A stretch of DNA of 22,647 bases from CAYTLQ01 sp964438715 (lineage in GTDB: Bacteria; Bacteroidota; Ignavibacteria; Ignavibacteriales; Ignavibacteriaceae): positions 1 through 22,647 of the forward strand of contig CAYTLQ010000005.1 of NCBI GenBank assembly GCA_964438715.1, in the 5' to 3' direction. The notes below the pieces were generated by a model that did no database searches, was not told where the DNA came from, and saw only the letters and a program-made list of their open reading frames with translations. Positions 7,186-15,194 of this stretch are shown here, one piece after another. Each line of letters begins with the position of its first letter. Within the stretch, counting starts at the first letter, position 1. Both the position numbers and the translations under genes were made by a program.

Positions 7186-7388
7186 ATATAACAAGCCAAT
7201 CAAGGCGGACACCGTTTTCGCATTCGGCATTTATGTAATTATTGGCTTTGTTGTTCCGTGTAAAGTTTCTTGTTCAAAGTTGTTCTATTAAATAAATGTT
7301 TTTAAAATTATTGGCAGTTGTTATTTAAGTGGTATCGCTTTCCGTTAGCTAATAGATGGGCTGCCGGTTAGCGGCAACGTCGCTACTC
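7186..7388 (+). other. Terminal attC site (cassette 5, about 203 bp) with degenerate right core
   Basis: R'' ATATAAC (7186-7192) extends to GCCATATAAC (7183-7192), the exact complement of the cassette's start at 5197-5206. The arm AAGCCAATCAAGGCGGACACC faces GGGCTGCCGGTTAGCGGC, then AACGTC. The right core is GCTACTC (7382-7388), not GTTRRRY, so the site may be poor at its outer cut. Sequence to the right of base 7382 reads as a transposase fragment on the other strand, which marks the end of the array. Confidence 0.82.
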
Positions 7389-7670
7389 TGCAAATAGTCT
7401 TTTAATTTTATGTGGAATTTTCTAAACATCTGCCAGTCACTATGTTCATTAATGTATGAGTAACTTGATCGACTTGGGATTTTCTTCTGTAAACCCACAT
7501 GACTTGCATTCCCTGTCCTTGATCTGAGTCCCTTACTTATATCTCGGACAGAATGTGCCTCGGCAAAATAACATAGACACCAGATGCGTCCAGCTATTTA
7601 TTCCTTTTGAGTGTTTATCAGTTTGATTTCCTTTTGCATTAAAAATTGAGCGATAAAATAAGTGCAGTAT
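7383..7670 (-). pseudogene. IS4-family transposase remnant (N-terminal part)
   Basis: Read on the minus strand, 7670 down to about 7570 gives a segment with TDKHSKGINSWTHLVSMLFC. After a frame change, about 7580 down to 7383 gives CYFAEAHSVRDISKGLRS, then GNASHVGLQKKIPSRSSYS and INEHSDWQMFRKF. These match the N-terminal region of DUF4372-type IS4-family transposases (general form: TDKxSKGFxSWxHLVSMLFCQFA, then SLREI, HLG, SxANExRDW). The frame change sits at a repeated TTTTGCC-like sequence and looks like a small deletion between direct repeats. There is no start codon in frame, and a stop lies just upstream. The C-terminal DDE catalytic part is missing: the fragment is cut exactly where attC5 ends. 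Inverted repeats were not found. Confidence 0.72.
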
Positions 7671-7792
7671 TTAAGAAAAAAAGTTACAATTGCCATAGAC
7701 TACCTCGTACAATTTTGTGTTTGTTAAACAAATTTACGGCTCTGAGTTAATTACCTGACCTTTTCGGTGTAGTCTTTTTTTATCGTTTTGGA

Positions 7793-7825
7793 CGGATGTG
7801 TTTCGGATAAGTCACATCCGGTTTT
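7793..7825 (+). terminator. Hairpin followed by a T run, possible terminator of the array or leader attenuator
   Basis: CGGATGTG (7793-7800) and CACATCCG (7813-7820) form an eight-pair GC-containing stem with a 12-base loop, followed at once by GTTTTT. On the + strand this has the shape of an intrinsic terminator. It would stop transcripts leaving the cassette array before the oxidoreductase gene at 7887. The loop is longer than usual and the T run short, so a leader regulatory hairpin is also possible. The stretch from 7671 to 7886 otherwise shows nothing recognisable. Confidence 0.4.
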
Positions 7826-7886
7826 TGAATCATCTATTTATAAATTCTTTGTAAGTTTAAAAGTTGTACTTAAAAATTTTGTAACT

Positions 7887-9530
7887 ATGAAGAAAATAAA
7901 TACAAAAGTATTGATAATTGGGGGTGGGTGCAGTGGTGCAGCTGCCGGAATACAGTCAGCCAGATTAGGAATAGAAACAGTTATAGTAGAAGAAACTCCC
8001 TGGCTTGGGGGAATGATAACATCCGCCGGCGTTTCTGCTTTTGATGGGAATAAATATGCTCTTGGTGGAGGTATATTTGGTGAATTAAGAAAAAAAATAG
8101 AGTCTCACTACGGAGGAGCAGATAAAACTTTTACCGGCTGGATCAGCCTTACTTGCTTTGAACCATCAATTGCCGCACGGTTTTTACATGATATGGCGGC
8201 GAAAGAAGATAAGTTAACTGTTCTTTTTCAAACTTCTTTCGAAACAGTAATTAAGAAAGATGACAGAATTTGCGGCGCCATAGTAAAAAATTCATCAGGC
8301 GAATTAATTGAAATAAGTTCTCAGATAGTAATTGAAGCAACTGAATTCGGAGATGTAATCGAATCAGCTGGCATTCCCTATCGCCTTGGCAGGGATGCAA
8401 AATACGATACAGGTGAAGCAGATGCCCCTGATTTGCCCGATGATGTTGTGCAGGATATGACATTCTGCGCAATATTAAAAAAGTATCCGGGTAAGGCTCC
8501 ATCTGTTCCTGCATCGAAAAATTATAACCCGAAAAACTTTATTAATTCCACAAGTATTATTTGTAATTCCACAGACGAAAAAATTCTGGGTCACAAATTG
8601 CACTCTTGGGAAAGTTTTATTAGCTATGCCGCATTACCAAATGACAAGTATCTTTTAAACTGGCCGTTTCATTCAAATGATTATCCTACAACAATTGAAG
8701 TTTATAACAGAAAACATCGTCAGTATCATTACTATCGGGCAAAAGAGTTAACACTTGATTTTGTGCATTATTTGCAAAATGAATTAGGTCATCCGGAATG
8801 GGGTATAGCTCCCGATGAATTCCCCACAGAGGACTTTCTTCCGTTTATTCCCTATGTACGAGAAAGCAGGAGAATAAGAGGACTTCGATTAATGTCCGAA
8901 ATGGATGTTGTGCCCGTTGCAGGCTCATATCGTCCTGAATTACAACAAGACTCCATTGCTGTCGGAGATTATTTCCTCGATCATCACCATAGCCGATTTT
9001 TTATTGAACCAATTGAAGAAAGACTTGTAGAAGAATTACCAGCAAATGCACCTTTTCAGATTCCTCTGCACTGCGTTATTCCCGCAGGTGTAAAGGGTCT
9101 GCTTGCCGCTGAAAAAAGTATTTCTGTTACTCATATTGTTAATGGCTGTACAAGGCTTCAGCCTGTAGTAATGCTCATTGGTCAGGCAGTTGGAGCTTTG
9201 GCGGCACTTTCTGTATTACATTCCACAGAGCCCGAATTACTCCCTGTTTCGTTAGTTCAAAAAACATTACTCGATGCCGGTTGTCAGTTATTTCCCTACA
9301 AGGATATATGGAATTCCGATCCATTATTCAGGGCATCACAGGAACTTGCATTAAAAGGTGTATTTATCGACGAAGAAGATTTTGCCTTTCATCCCGATAA
9401 AAATGTTACGACTGAAGAAAAAAGAATCTGGGCAGAAAAGCTTGGTTTTCTACCCGAAACTATTCAAGGAGAAACGAGAGGACAGGTATTTCATTCTCTC
9501 TTGGAATTGTTAAAAGTTCAACAGCAATAA
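7887..9530 (+). CDS. FAD-dependent oxidoreductase (FAD_oxidored, PF12831 type)
   Basis: A 547-residue flavoprotein. The N-terminal Rossmann segment VLIIGGGCSGAAAG (residues 8-21) carries the GxGxxG dinucleotide-binding motif, with Glu35/Glu36 at the end of the second strand. WLGGMITSAGVSAFDG follows at 39-54, typical of the PF12831 family of FAD-dependent oxidoreductases. A late segment, HIVNGCTRLQPVVMLIGQAVGALAA in parts, completes the FAD site. No export signal is seen, and the substrate is not predictable. The frame is open upstream to a TTG at 7788, but that would cross the hairpin at 7793-7820 and add 33 residues unlike the family; the ATG at 7887 places the Rossmann strand at the usual distance. 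No Shine-Dalgarno sequence is visible. The carboxypeptidase gene follows after 18 bases and may be co-transcribed. Confidence 0.87.
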   Translation: MKKINTKVLIIGGGCSGAAAGIQSARLGIETVIVEETPWLGGMITSAGVSAFDGNKYALGGGIFGELRKKIESHYGGADKTFTGWISLTCFEPSIAARFLHDMAAKEDKLTVLFQTSFETVIKKDDRICGAIVKNSSGELIEISSQIVIEATEFGDVIESAGIPYRLGRDAKYDTGEADAPDLPDDVVQDMTFCAILKKYPGKAPSVPASKNYNPKNFINSTSIICNSTDEKILGHKLHSWESFISYAALPNDKYLLNWPFHSNDYPTTIEVYNRKHRQYHYYRAKELTLDFVHYLQNELGHPEWGIAPDEFPTEDFLPFIPYVRESRRIRGLRLMSEMDVVPVAGSYRPELQQDSIAVGDYFLDHHHSRFFIEPIEERLVEELPANAPFQIPLHCVIPAGVKGLLAAEKSISVTHIVNGCTRLQPVVMLIGQAVGALAALSVLHSTEPELLPVSLVQKTLLDAGCQLFPYKDIWNSDPLFRASQELALKGVFIDEEDFAFHPDKNVTTEEKRIWAEKLGFLPETIQGETRGQVFHSLLELLKVQQQ

Positions 9531-9548
9531 AATGTAATCAGGTGTACC

Positions 9549-11522
9549 GTGAAAAATATACTTGCCGCTTCCCTTTTTCTGTTTATGATTTGTGTTCAGG
9601 CGCAATTACCTCCTGGCTATTTTACAAAAAATGGTGAGGTGTATTTTCGGTTTTCATATACCGATAAAACAACAATTAATCAGCTCTCTAAAATTATTTC
9701 AATTGATAATGTTACCAGCGACTCCGTGTATGCGTATGCAAATGAATCAGAGTTTAATAATTTTTTAAAGTCTGGAATTCACTATCAGGTTCTTCCGCAT
9801 CCGGGAGATGCTGACGATGTACGAATGAGCGACAATATAGACGATATTAAAGCATGGGATTATTACCCGACTTATGATGCTTATGTTGCAATGATGCAGC
9901 AGTTTGAAACACAGTACCCTTCACTATGCAAGCTGTATGAAATTGGAACTTCAGTACAGGGTCGTAAACTTCTCTTTGTAAAAATATCCGATAATGTTGA
10001 ATCGCGTGAATCCGAACCGGATTTTATGTTCTCTTCCTCAATTCACGGTGATGAAACAACCGGTTATGTGTTAATGCTCAGACTTATTGACTACCTTCTT
10101 ACAAACTATAATACAAACAGCAGGATAACTAATCTTATTAACAATGTTGAAATATGGATAAATCCACTCGCCAATCCGGACGGCACCTATCGCTCAGGAA
10201 ATTCAACGGTTTCCGGAGCAAGACGCTATAATGCAAACAACATTGACCTTAACAGAAATTTCCCCGATCCTGCAGATGGTCCCCACCCCGACGGAAATTC
10301 CTGGCAACCGGAAACAATTGCAATGGCCCGATTTTTTCATGAGCGCCGGTTTATTCTGAGCGCTAATTTTCATGGCGGTGCTGAAGTACTGAATTATCCC
10401 TGGGACACATGGCAAAGAAGGCACCCAGATGATGCCTGGTGGCAGTTTATCTGTCGTCAATATGCTGATACTGTTCATGCAAATGCTCCTTCTACTTATT
10501 TACGATTTCTCAATAACGGAATAACTAACGGATATGACTGGTACAGAGTTGCAGGAGGAAGACAAGATTATATGACATACTTTGCCCGCGGCAGAGAAGT
10601 TACTATCGAAATTTCTAATACGAAGTTATTACCTGCTTCTCTTCTTCCTGCACATTGGGAATATAACTACCGCTCTTTTATTAAATACATTGAGCAAACA
10701 CTTACCGGAATTCAGGGTGTAGTTACTGATATTTATAACAGACCACTGAAAGCAAAAATATTTGTTAACGGGCGAGATGCCGATAATTCTGATGTATTTA
10801 CCGATTCGTTAACAGGAGATTACCACCGAATGCTGAACGCAGGCACATACAGTATCACCGTATCAGCCGATAGTCATTTCGCAGAAACGATAAATAATAT
10901 TGTCGTTGTTAATGGTCAACCCACTTTTGTCAATGTTGCTTTACAACCGGTTAATCCGATTCCTGTAGAGCTAACTTCATTCACAGCAACGGTTATTGAT
11001 AACAATATTATTCTCCGATGGAAGACAACATCAGAAAAGAATAATAAGGGCTTCCGTCTGATGACAAAATCCGGAAATGAAGCTGATTTTTCATTACTCG
11101 TATTTATTCCCGGCAGAGGAACAAGTACAGAGTCACACAATTATACCTATACAATGTTTAATCCCGGACCTGGAGAATACTATTTCCGGCTTGTGCAGGA
11201 AGATCTTGACGGCGCGTTATCGGAGCATCAGATCCTTCGTGTTGTTGTAAGCGCTCCCCGAGAGTTTGGTCTTAGCAAAAATTTTCCGAACCCGTTTAAC
11301 CCGGTAACATCATTCAGCTACACTCTGCCACACCAAGAGCATGTATTACTTGAGGTGTATGATCTAATTGGTAACAAGATTGCAACCTTAGTTAACGAAA
11401 TAAAGCCGGCGGGTACTTACCCTGTACACTTTGACGCTTCTGCATTTCATTCGGGTGTCTATTTTGCCAAAATTAAAGCAGGAAATTTCACCGCTTTACA
11501 AAAGATGATACTCGTAAAGTAA
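9549..11522 (+). CDS. Secreted M14 zinc carboxypeptidase with T9SS C-terminal sorting domain
   Basis: A 657-residue exported peptidase. A signal peptide covers about residues 1-18 (hydrophobic core, cleavage near VQA-Q). The M14 domain (about 100-385) has zinc ligands His166 and Glu169 in SIHGDET, the substrate arginine Arg236 in DLNRNFP, the third ligand His275 in ANFHGG, and catalytic Glu354 in VTIEIS. A carboxypeptidase-regulatory-like beta domain follows (GIQGVVTDIYNRPL onward), then a PVELTSF linker. The C-terminal domain contains FPNPFNPVT and ends in KMILVK, the type IX secretion sorting signal in the form common in Ignavibacteria. The protein should be secreted across the outer membrane and attached to or released from the surface to trim peptides. 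The start is GTG, preceded by AGGTG. All catalytic residues are present. Confidence 0.93.
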   Translation: MKNILAASLFLFMICVQAQLPPGYFTKNGEVYFRFSYTDKTTINQLSKIISIDNVTSDSVYAYANESEFNNFLKSGIHYQVLPHPGDADDVRMSDNIDDIKAWDYYPTYDAYVAMMQQFETQYPSLCKLYEIGTSVQGRKLLFVKISDNVESRESEPDFMFSSSIHGDETTGYVLMLRLIDYLLTNYNTNSRITNLINNVEIWINPLANPDGTYRSGNSTVSGARRYNANNIDLNRNFPDPADGPHPDGNSWQPETIAMARFFHERRFILSANFHGGAEVLNYPWDTWQRRHPDDAWWQFICRQYADTVHANAPSTYLRFLNNGITNGYDWYRVAGGRQDYMTYFARGREVTIEISNTKLLPASLLPAHWEYNYRSFIKYIEQTLTGIQGVVTDIYNRPLKAKIFVNGRDADNSDVFTDSLTGDYHRMLNAGTYSITVSADSHFAETINNIVVVNGQPTFVNVALQPVNPIPVELTSFTATVIDNNIILRWKTTSEKNNKGFRLMTKSGNEADFSLLVFIPGRGTSTESHNYTYTMFNPGPGEYYFRLVQEDLDGALSEHQILRVVVSAPREFGLSKNFPNPFNPVTSFSYTLPHQEHVLLEVYDLIGNKIATLVNEIKPAGTYPVHFDASAFHSGVYFAKIKAGNFTALQKMILVK

Positions 11523-11674
11523 CAATGTTTTACTTTTATCGTATTTACTGAATCAGGTAGTTTGCTCCTGATATAAATTTTGTATGAAACAGCAAAGAGA
11601 TATTTTCTCTGGAAACATAATTGTATTACTGCACCATCTGTAGTACATTTATCCCGTAATAAAATAGAAATTAT

Positions 11675-12643
11675 ATGGCAAATCTCGAGTATTTGAAGGC
11701 AGCAAAAATAACTGATGAAGAGTGGGATGCCTTTGTTGATGAGTCGGATAACGGAACAATTTTTCATAAACGCAGATTTCTTGCTTATCATCCGAAGGAT
11801 CGCTTTAAAGATGTTTCATTTGCTCTGCAAAAGGATAATAAACTTTTCGCTCTTTTCCCGGCTGTGATGATTGAGCGGAACGGCAAAAAAATTCTCTCCT
11901 CTCATTCCGGTGCTTCATACGGTGGTCTGGTTTACCGTGACCTCTCTGTTAAAGACGCCTTTAGTGCAGTTGAAATTCTCATTCAAACTGCGTCTGATAT
12001 GGGATGTTCTGCTATTCAGTTAACGCTTCCCCCAATTATTTATCAGAAAAAATATTCACATTATCTTGATTTTGCCTTGTTCAGGAACGGGTTTACCTAT
12101 CTGAAGAGAGAAATATCCAGTGTTGTGCAACTCGATTCCCCCGATGAAATTCTCCTTTCCACATTTAAGGCAGAATCAAGGACTGCTGTAAAAAAGGCGC
12201 TTGCTCAAAATGTCGAAATTTTAGAAACGGAACGCTTTTCGGATTACTATGAAATATTGAAAAAAAATCTGAAAATGCGGCACAATGTAAACCCAACACA
12301 TACTCTCGAAGAATTACTCAAACTGAAGAGTTTTTTCCCTGCAAAAATTCGGTTAATGGGAGCTTTTCTTGAAGATAAACTTATCGCCGGAGTTTGTAAT
12401 TTCTCGGCAAACAGAGAAGTTGTTCTTGCATTTTACATTAGCCACGATGAAGATTATCAGAATTACCGTCCGGTAAATTTATTGTTTTACGAAATTATGA
12501 AACGCTACCGTGCTGAAGGATTCAGATTTCTCGATTTCGGAATATTTACCGTAAACATGGAGCCTAACTGGGGACTTGGAAGATTTAAAGAAAGTTTTGG
12601 TGCCCGGGGAATATTCCGGGATACTTTTTATAAAGAATTATAA
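11675..12643 (+). CDS. FemAB/BioF2-like GNAT acyltransferase
   Basis: A 322-residue protein of the peptidoglycan-bridge/GNAT type (PF13480-like). The N-terminal half has GTIFHKRRFLAYHP (27-40) and SHSGASYGGLVYRD, features of FemAB-related transferases. The C-terminal half resembles an acetyltransferase core: AVKKALAQNVEIL, then GAFLEDKLIAGVCNF, NYRPVNLLFYEIMKR and FRFLDFGIF, ending with GRFKESFGARG. It probably transfers an acyl or aminoacyl group to a sugar or lipid precursor in the cytoplasm. Two polysaccharide genes follow on the same strand, so a role in surface-glycan decoration is likely. The start ATG lacks a Shine-Dalgarno sequence. The 152-base gap before it holds a weak AGG/CCT hairpin (11552-11572) and nothing else recognised. 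Confidence 0.78.
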   Translation: MANLEYLKAAKITDEEWDAFVDESDNGTIFHKRRFLAYHPKDRFKDVSFALQKDNKLFALFPAVMIERNGKKILSSHSGASYGGLVYRDLSVKDAFSAVEILIQTASDMGCSAIQLTLPPIIYQKKYSHYLDFALFRNGFTYLKREISSVVQLDSPDEILLSTFKAESRTAVKKALAQNVEILETERFSDYYEILKKNLKMRHNVNPTHTLEELLKLKSFFPAKIRLMGAFLEDKLIAGVCNFSANREVVLAFYISHDEDYQNYRPVNLLFYEIMKRYRAEGFRFLDFGIFTVNMEPNWGLGRFKESFGARGIFRDTFYKEL

Positions 12644-12672
12644 CCGGTACGCGTATTACGCATAACAATAAA

Positions 12673-13746
12673 CTGAAAATCCTCCATATAGCGCCGCAGA
12701 ATTTTGCCGGCGTGCCTTATAGTTATTACCGGATGCATCTCACCGCCGGTGATATATCCAGGCTGGTTACGCTTCATACCAATCCTCTCGGTTTTCCTGA
12801 AGATATCTGTCTTGGTTTTCCTTTACCTGTTTCTCCCATTGCAAAATTGTGGCGCAGAAAAAAAGTTCAGGATACAATTCAGGTAAATACCTCATTACCT
12901 GTATTCAGGGCAAAAAACTTTGCGGAAAAAATTTATTTTTCAATTAATGACTTTCTTCGCACCGGTAAGGTTAACGATACAATTGAAGAATACGGTCTTA
13001 ATGATTATGACATTATCCACTATGACGGAGGACTTGATTTTTACCGCTACCCGTCTCAGGCAATTGCGTGGAAAAAAGGTGGCAAAAAAATAGTCTGTTG
13101 TTATTATGGGAGTGACCTCAGACAGCGGGGTATTATCAAGGAGTTAGATGCTATATCAGACCTCAACATTACATCGGAATATGATCACCTCGCCCTAAAA
13201 CCCGATCTTCATTATGTTTTCTATCCGTATGACCCGTCCGAACTTCCGCCAAGGGCTCCGGCAAATTCAAAAAAGATTCGGATTGTTCACTCACCTACAA
13301 ACCGCATTTATAAAGGCACGGACTTAATTCTCCGTGTTATAAATCGGATTGAAAAAGAACTGCCTGTGGAATTTGTTTTATTGGAGAATTTACCTCGTAA
13401 GCAAGTATTGAACATTAAGAGCACCTGCGATATCAGCATCGATCAGGTAGGAGGTAGTTTAGGAGGAACAGGCTATGGAAAAGCCGGTCTGGAAACTCTT
13501 GCAATGGGAATACCAACCATTACTAATATGCACAACGGCTATGCTTCGTGGATACCGGAAAATCCTTTTTGTGTTGCTAACAACGAGGAGAGTCTTTATG
13601 CTACTCTTTCTGAGCTGATACTAAATGAAAAATACCGCGAAGAATTGGGCCGTAAAGGAAAAGACTGGGTTCATAAATATCATGGGTATGCTTCGGTTGA
13701 TAAACGGTTAAAAACTCTTTATAAGGAGTATCATATAACCGAATGA
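12673..13746 (+). CDS. GT-B glycosyltransferase (group 1 type), probable CTG or ATT start
   Basis: A 357-residue glycosyltransferase when read from 12673. The N-terminal KILHIAPQNFAGVPYSYYR is the expected first Rossmann strand and acceptor loop of group 1 enzymes. The C-terminal domain has IRIVHSPTNRIYKGTDLI and the nucleotide-sugar region YGKAGLETLAMGIPTITN with the conserved glutamate. It likely adds a sugar to a polysaccharide precursor at the inner membrane. The first ATG or GTG in frame is GTG 12712, which would delete the first strand. The codon at the usual methionine position is CTG (12673), with ATT at 12655 as another choice. The gene lies 29 bases after the acyltransferase gene and overlaps the flippase gene by four bases (ATGA), so it is part of that operon. 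Confidence 0.83.
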   Translation: MKILHIAPQNFAGVPYSYYRMHLTAGDISRLVTLHTNPLGFPEDICLGFPLPVSPIAKLWRRKKVQDTIQVNTSLPVFRAKNFAEKIYFSINDFLRTGKVNDTIEEYGLNDYDIIHYDGGLDFYRYPSQAIAWKKGGKKIVCCYYGSDLRQRGIIKELDAISDLNITSEYDHLALKPDLHYVFYPYDPSELPPRAPANSKKIRIVHSPTNRIYKGTDLILRVINRIEKELPVEFVLLENLPRKQVLNIKSTCDISIDQVGGSLGGTGYGKAGLETLAMGIPTITNMHNGYASWIPENPFCVANNEESLYATLSELILNEKYREELGRKGKDWVHKYHGYASVDKRLKTLYKEYHITE

Positions 13747-15173
13747 AAGCCAAACCCAATGTTATCAAGAATACACTTTGGTACGGAACTGCGAATTTTT
13801 TCCTGAAATCAGCGGGATTTCTTCTTCTTCCGGTGTATTCACATTTCATTTCACCACAGCATTTTGGCGACTACTCCCTCATTGTTGCTGTTTATGCAAT
13901 ACTCGCCGCCCTTACTCAGGGTGGTATGCAAAGTTCATATACAAAATTCTATCTTGAAAAACAGGGAGCAGAAAAATTACTTACTTCCGGTACCGGTTTT
14001 TCATTTGTATTGCTCATTACAACGCCATTTGTTGTTTTTTCTGTTTTCCTGCCCGAAACACTCTCGCATTTTATTACCGGTAATACAAGCTATAGAAATG
14101 CGATAATACTTTATGGTTTCATCACACTTTTCGACTCTTTCGGTAATATGTACCTTCAGCACCTTAAAACTGTTGAGAATGTAAAAGAGGTAATAGCTCT
14201 TACCGGTATTAGCTCTATGGTTAATATAATCGTCGGCTTTGTGCTTGTTTACTTTTTCAGAAGCGGCGTTGAAGGCATAATTATCGCACAACTTGTTGCC
14301 TCCTGTATCGTGCCGCTATTTCGCCTGAAAGAAATATATGGACTTATGTCTGCCGGTCTTAACAAAAATGTTTTACGGGAAATGCTGATTTTTGCCGTAC
14401 CGCTTTACATTGCCGGAATCTTTACTACTGTAACAGATGTTGCTGACAGATTCCTTCTGAATTTCTTTAAAGGTAGTGAGGATGTCGGGGTGTACAGTTT
14501 TGCCTATCGTGTTGCAATGGTAATGAATTTGTTTGCCATTGCTTTTCGAACCGCATGGACACCTGCTTCAATCAAAAGCTTTCACAGTGGTGAATATAAG
14601 ATTCATTTCGGGAGAATTTTCACTAAACTCATATATCTTGCCTCTCTGCTTCTTATAAGTGTAACTGTGTTTCTTCCTCTCTTTTCCACTCTGCAGATTT
14701 TTAACACATACATTATCAACCCTCAGTATTTAGCAGGCTTAGCAATTATCCCTGTGATTATGTTAGCCTACTTGTGCAATGCTCTTATTTCTTTTTATTC
14801 AGTGTATCCGTATATCAGTGGTAAATCATCGTTATTTCTTTACTCGGATTTCATTAATCTGTCAGTTAACCTGATTGCAAACATAATTCTCATTCCCCGT
14901 TTCGCTTTAACAGGAGCCGCAATAGCTACACTTCTTGGATATTTCTCATCGGTTATATTTATGTATTTGGTATCTTATAAAGAGGTTGAAGTAGAATATG
15001 AAAAAGGGAAACTTCTTCTGATTTTCACATTGCTTGTGGGCTTTTTAACTTTACGGGTTATTCCGGGTAACTCAATTTTTGATGTGGCATTTCTTATCAT
15101 TGCAATCCTTCTTGGGTTTGGTATGTTCGGTTCTTCAGTTTTCCGATTATATTTATTTATCAACAACAAATAA
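13743..15173 (+). CDS. Polysaccharide flippase, Wzx/MATE-like
   Basis: A 476-residue integral membrane protein with about twelve or more hydrophobic segments across its whole length. The start NTLWYGTANFFLKSAGFLLL (10-29) and the following VYSHFISPQHFGDYSLI are typical of the polysaccharide_synt family of lipid-linked oligosaccharide exporters. SGVEGIIIAQLVAS, AVPLYIAGIFTTVTDVADRF and FRTAWTPAS match the usual inner repeats. It should move undecaprenyl-linked glycan units across the inner membrane. Translation is coupled to the glycosyltransferase through the ATGA overlap, with AAGGAG about a dozen bases upstream. It closes the three-gene surface-glycan group; no polymerase is visible here. 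Confidence 0.88.
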   Translation: MKAKPNVIKNTLWYGTANFFLKSAGFLLLPVYSHFISPQHFGDYSLIVAVYAILAALTQGGMQSSYTKFYLEKQGAEKLLTSGTGFSFVLLITTPFVVFSVFLPETLSHFITGNTSYRNAIILYGFITLFDSFGNMYLQHLKTVENVKEVIALTGISSMVNIIVGFVLVYFFRSGVEGIIIAQLVASCIVPLFRLKEIYGLMSAGLNKNVLREMLIFAVPLYIAGIFTTVTDVADRFLLNFFKGSEDVGVYSFAYRVAMVMNLFAIAFRTAWTPASIKSFHSGEYKIHFGRIFTKLIYLASLLLISVTVFLPLFSTLQIFNTYIINPQYLAGLAIIPVIMLAYLCNALISFYSVYPYISGKSSLFLYSDFINLSVNLIANIILIPRFALTGAAIATLLGYFSSVIFMYLVSYKEVEVEYEKGKLLLIFTLLVGFLTLRVIPGNSIFDVAFLIIAILLGFGMFGSSVFRLYLFINNK

Positions 15174-15194
15174 ACTTCGTTTTACTGTAACATT

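Larger units (their letters stand above)
1..7388 (+). mobile_element. Integron gene-cassette array, distal part (five cassettes)
   Basis: Five long imperfect palindromes with attC architecture (R''/L''...L'/R', core G^TTRRRY) lie directly after five gene units, all on the + strand. Taking the cut after the core G, cassettes run to 799 (cassette 1, start outside), 800-1935, 1936-3770, 3771-5197 and 5198-7382. Each cassette's first bases are the reverse complement of its last bases (12/12 for cassette 3, 11/11 for cassette 4, 10/10 for cassette 5, 9/10 for cassette 2), as expected of units that once circularised. Content is TIR protein, 5'-nucleotidase, two restriction-modification pairs and a DarT-DarG fusion. 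No intI or attI is visible; the orientation places them left of position 1. It may be the end of a sedentary chromosomal integron or an attC cluster lacking an integrase. The region is visibly more AT-rich than the chromosome after 7887. Confidence 0.9.

Noticed and set aside
583..7388. The spaced, similar intergenic sequences as a CRISPR or REP-type repeat family
   Set aside because: The copies are 187-223 bases, occur once after each gene unit, vary in the middle and have the R''/R' core layout, which fits attC sites and not CRISPR or REP elements.
7788..7886. TTG at 7788 as start of the FAD oxidoreductase
   Set aside because: The added 33 residues do not resemble the family N-terminus and would span the hairpin; the ATG at 7887 puts the Rossmann strand where expected.
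11552..11572. ATCAGG/CCTGAT hairpin after the carboxypeptidase gene as a terminator
   Set aside because: Only six pairs, a nine-base loop and no T run.
11459..11791. 110-residue minus-strand frame
   Set aside because: It overlaps the end of the carboxypeptidase and the start of the acyltransferase, has low-complexity content and no family likeness.
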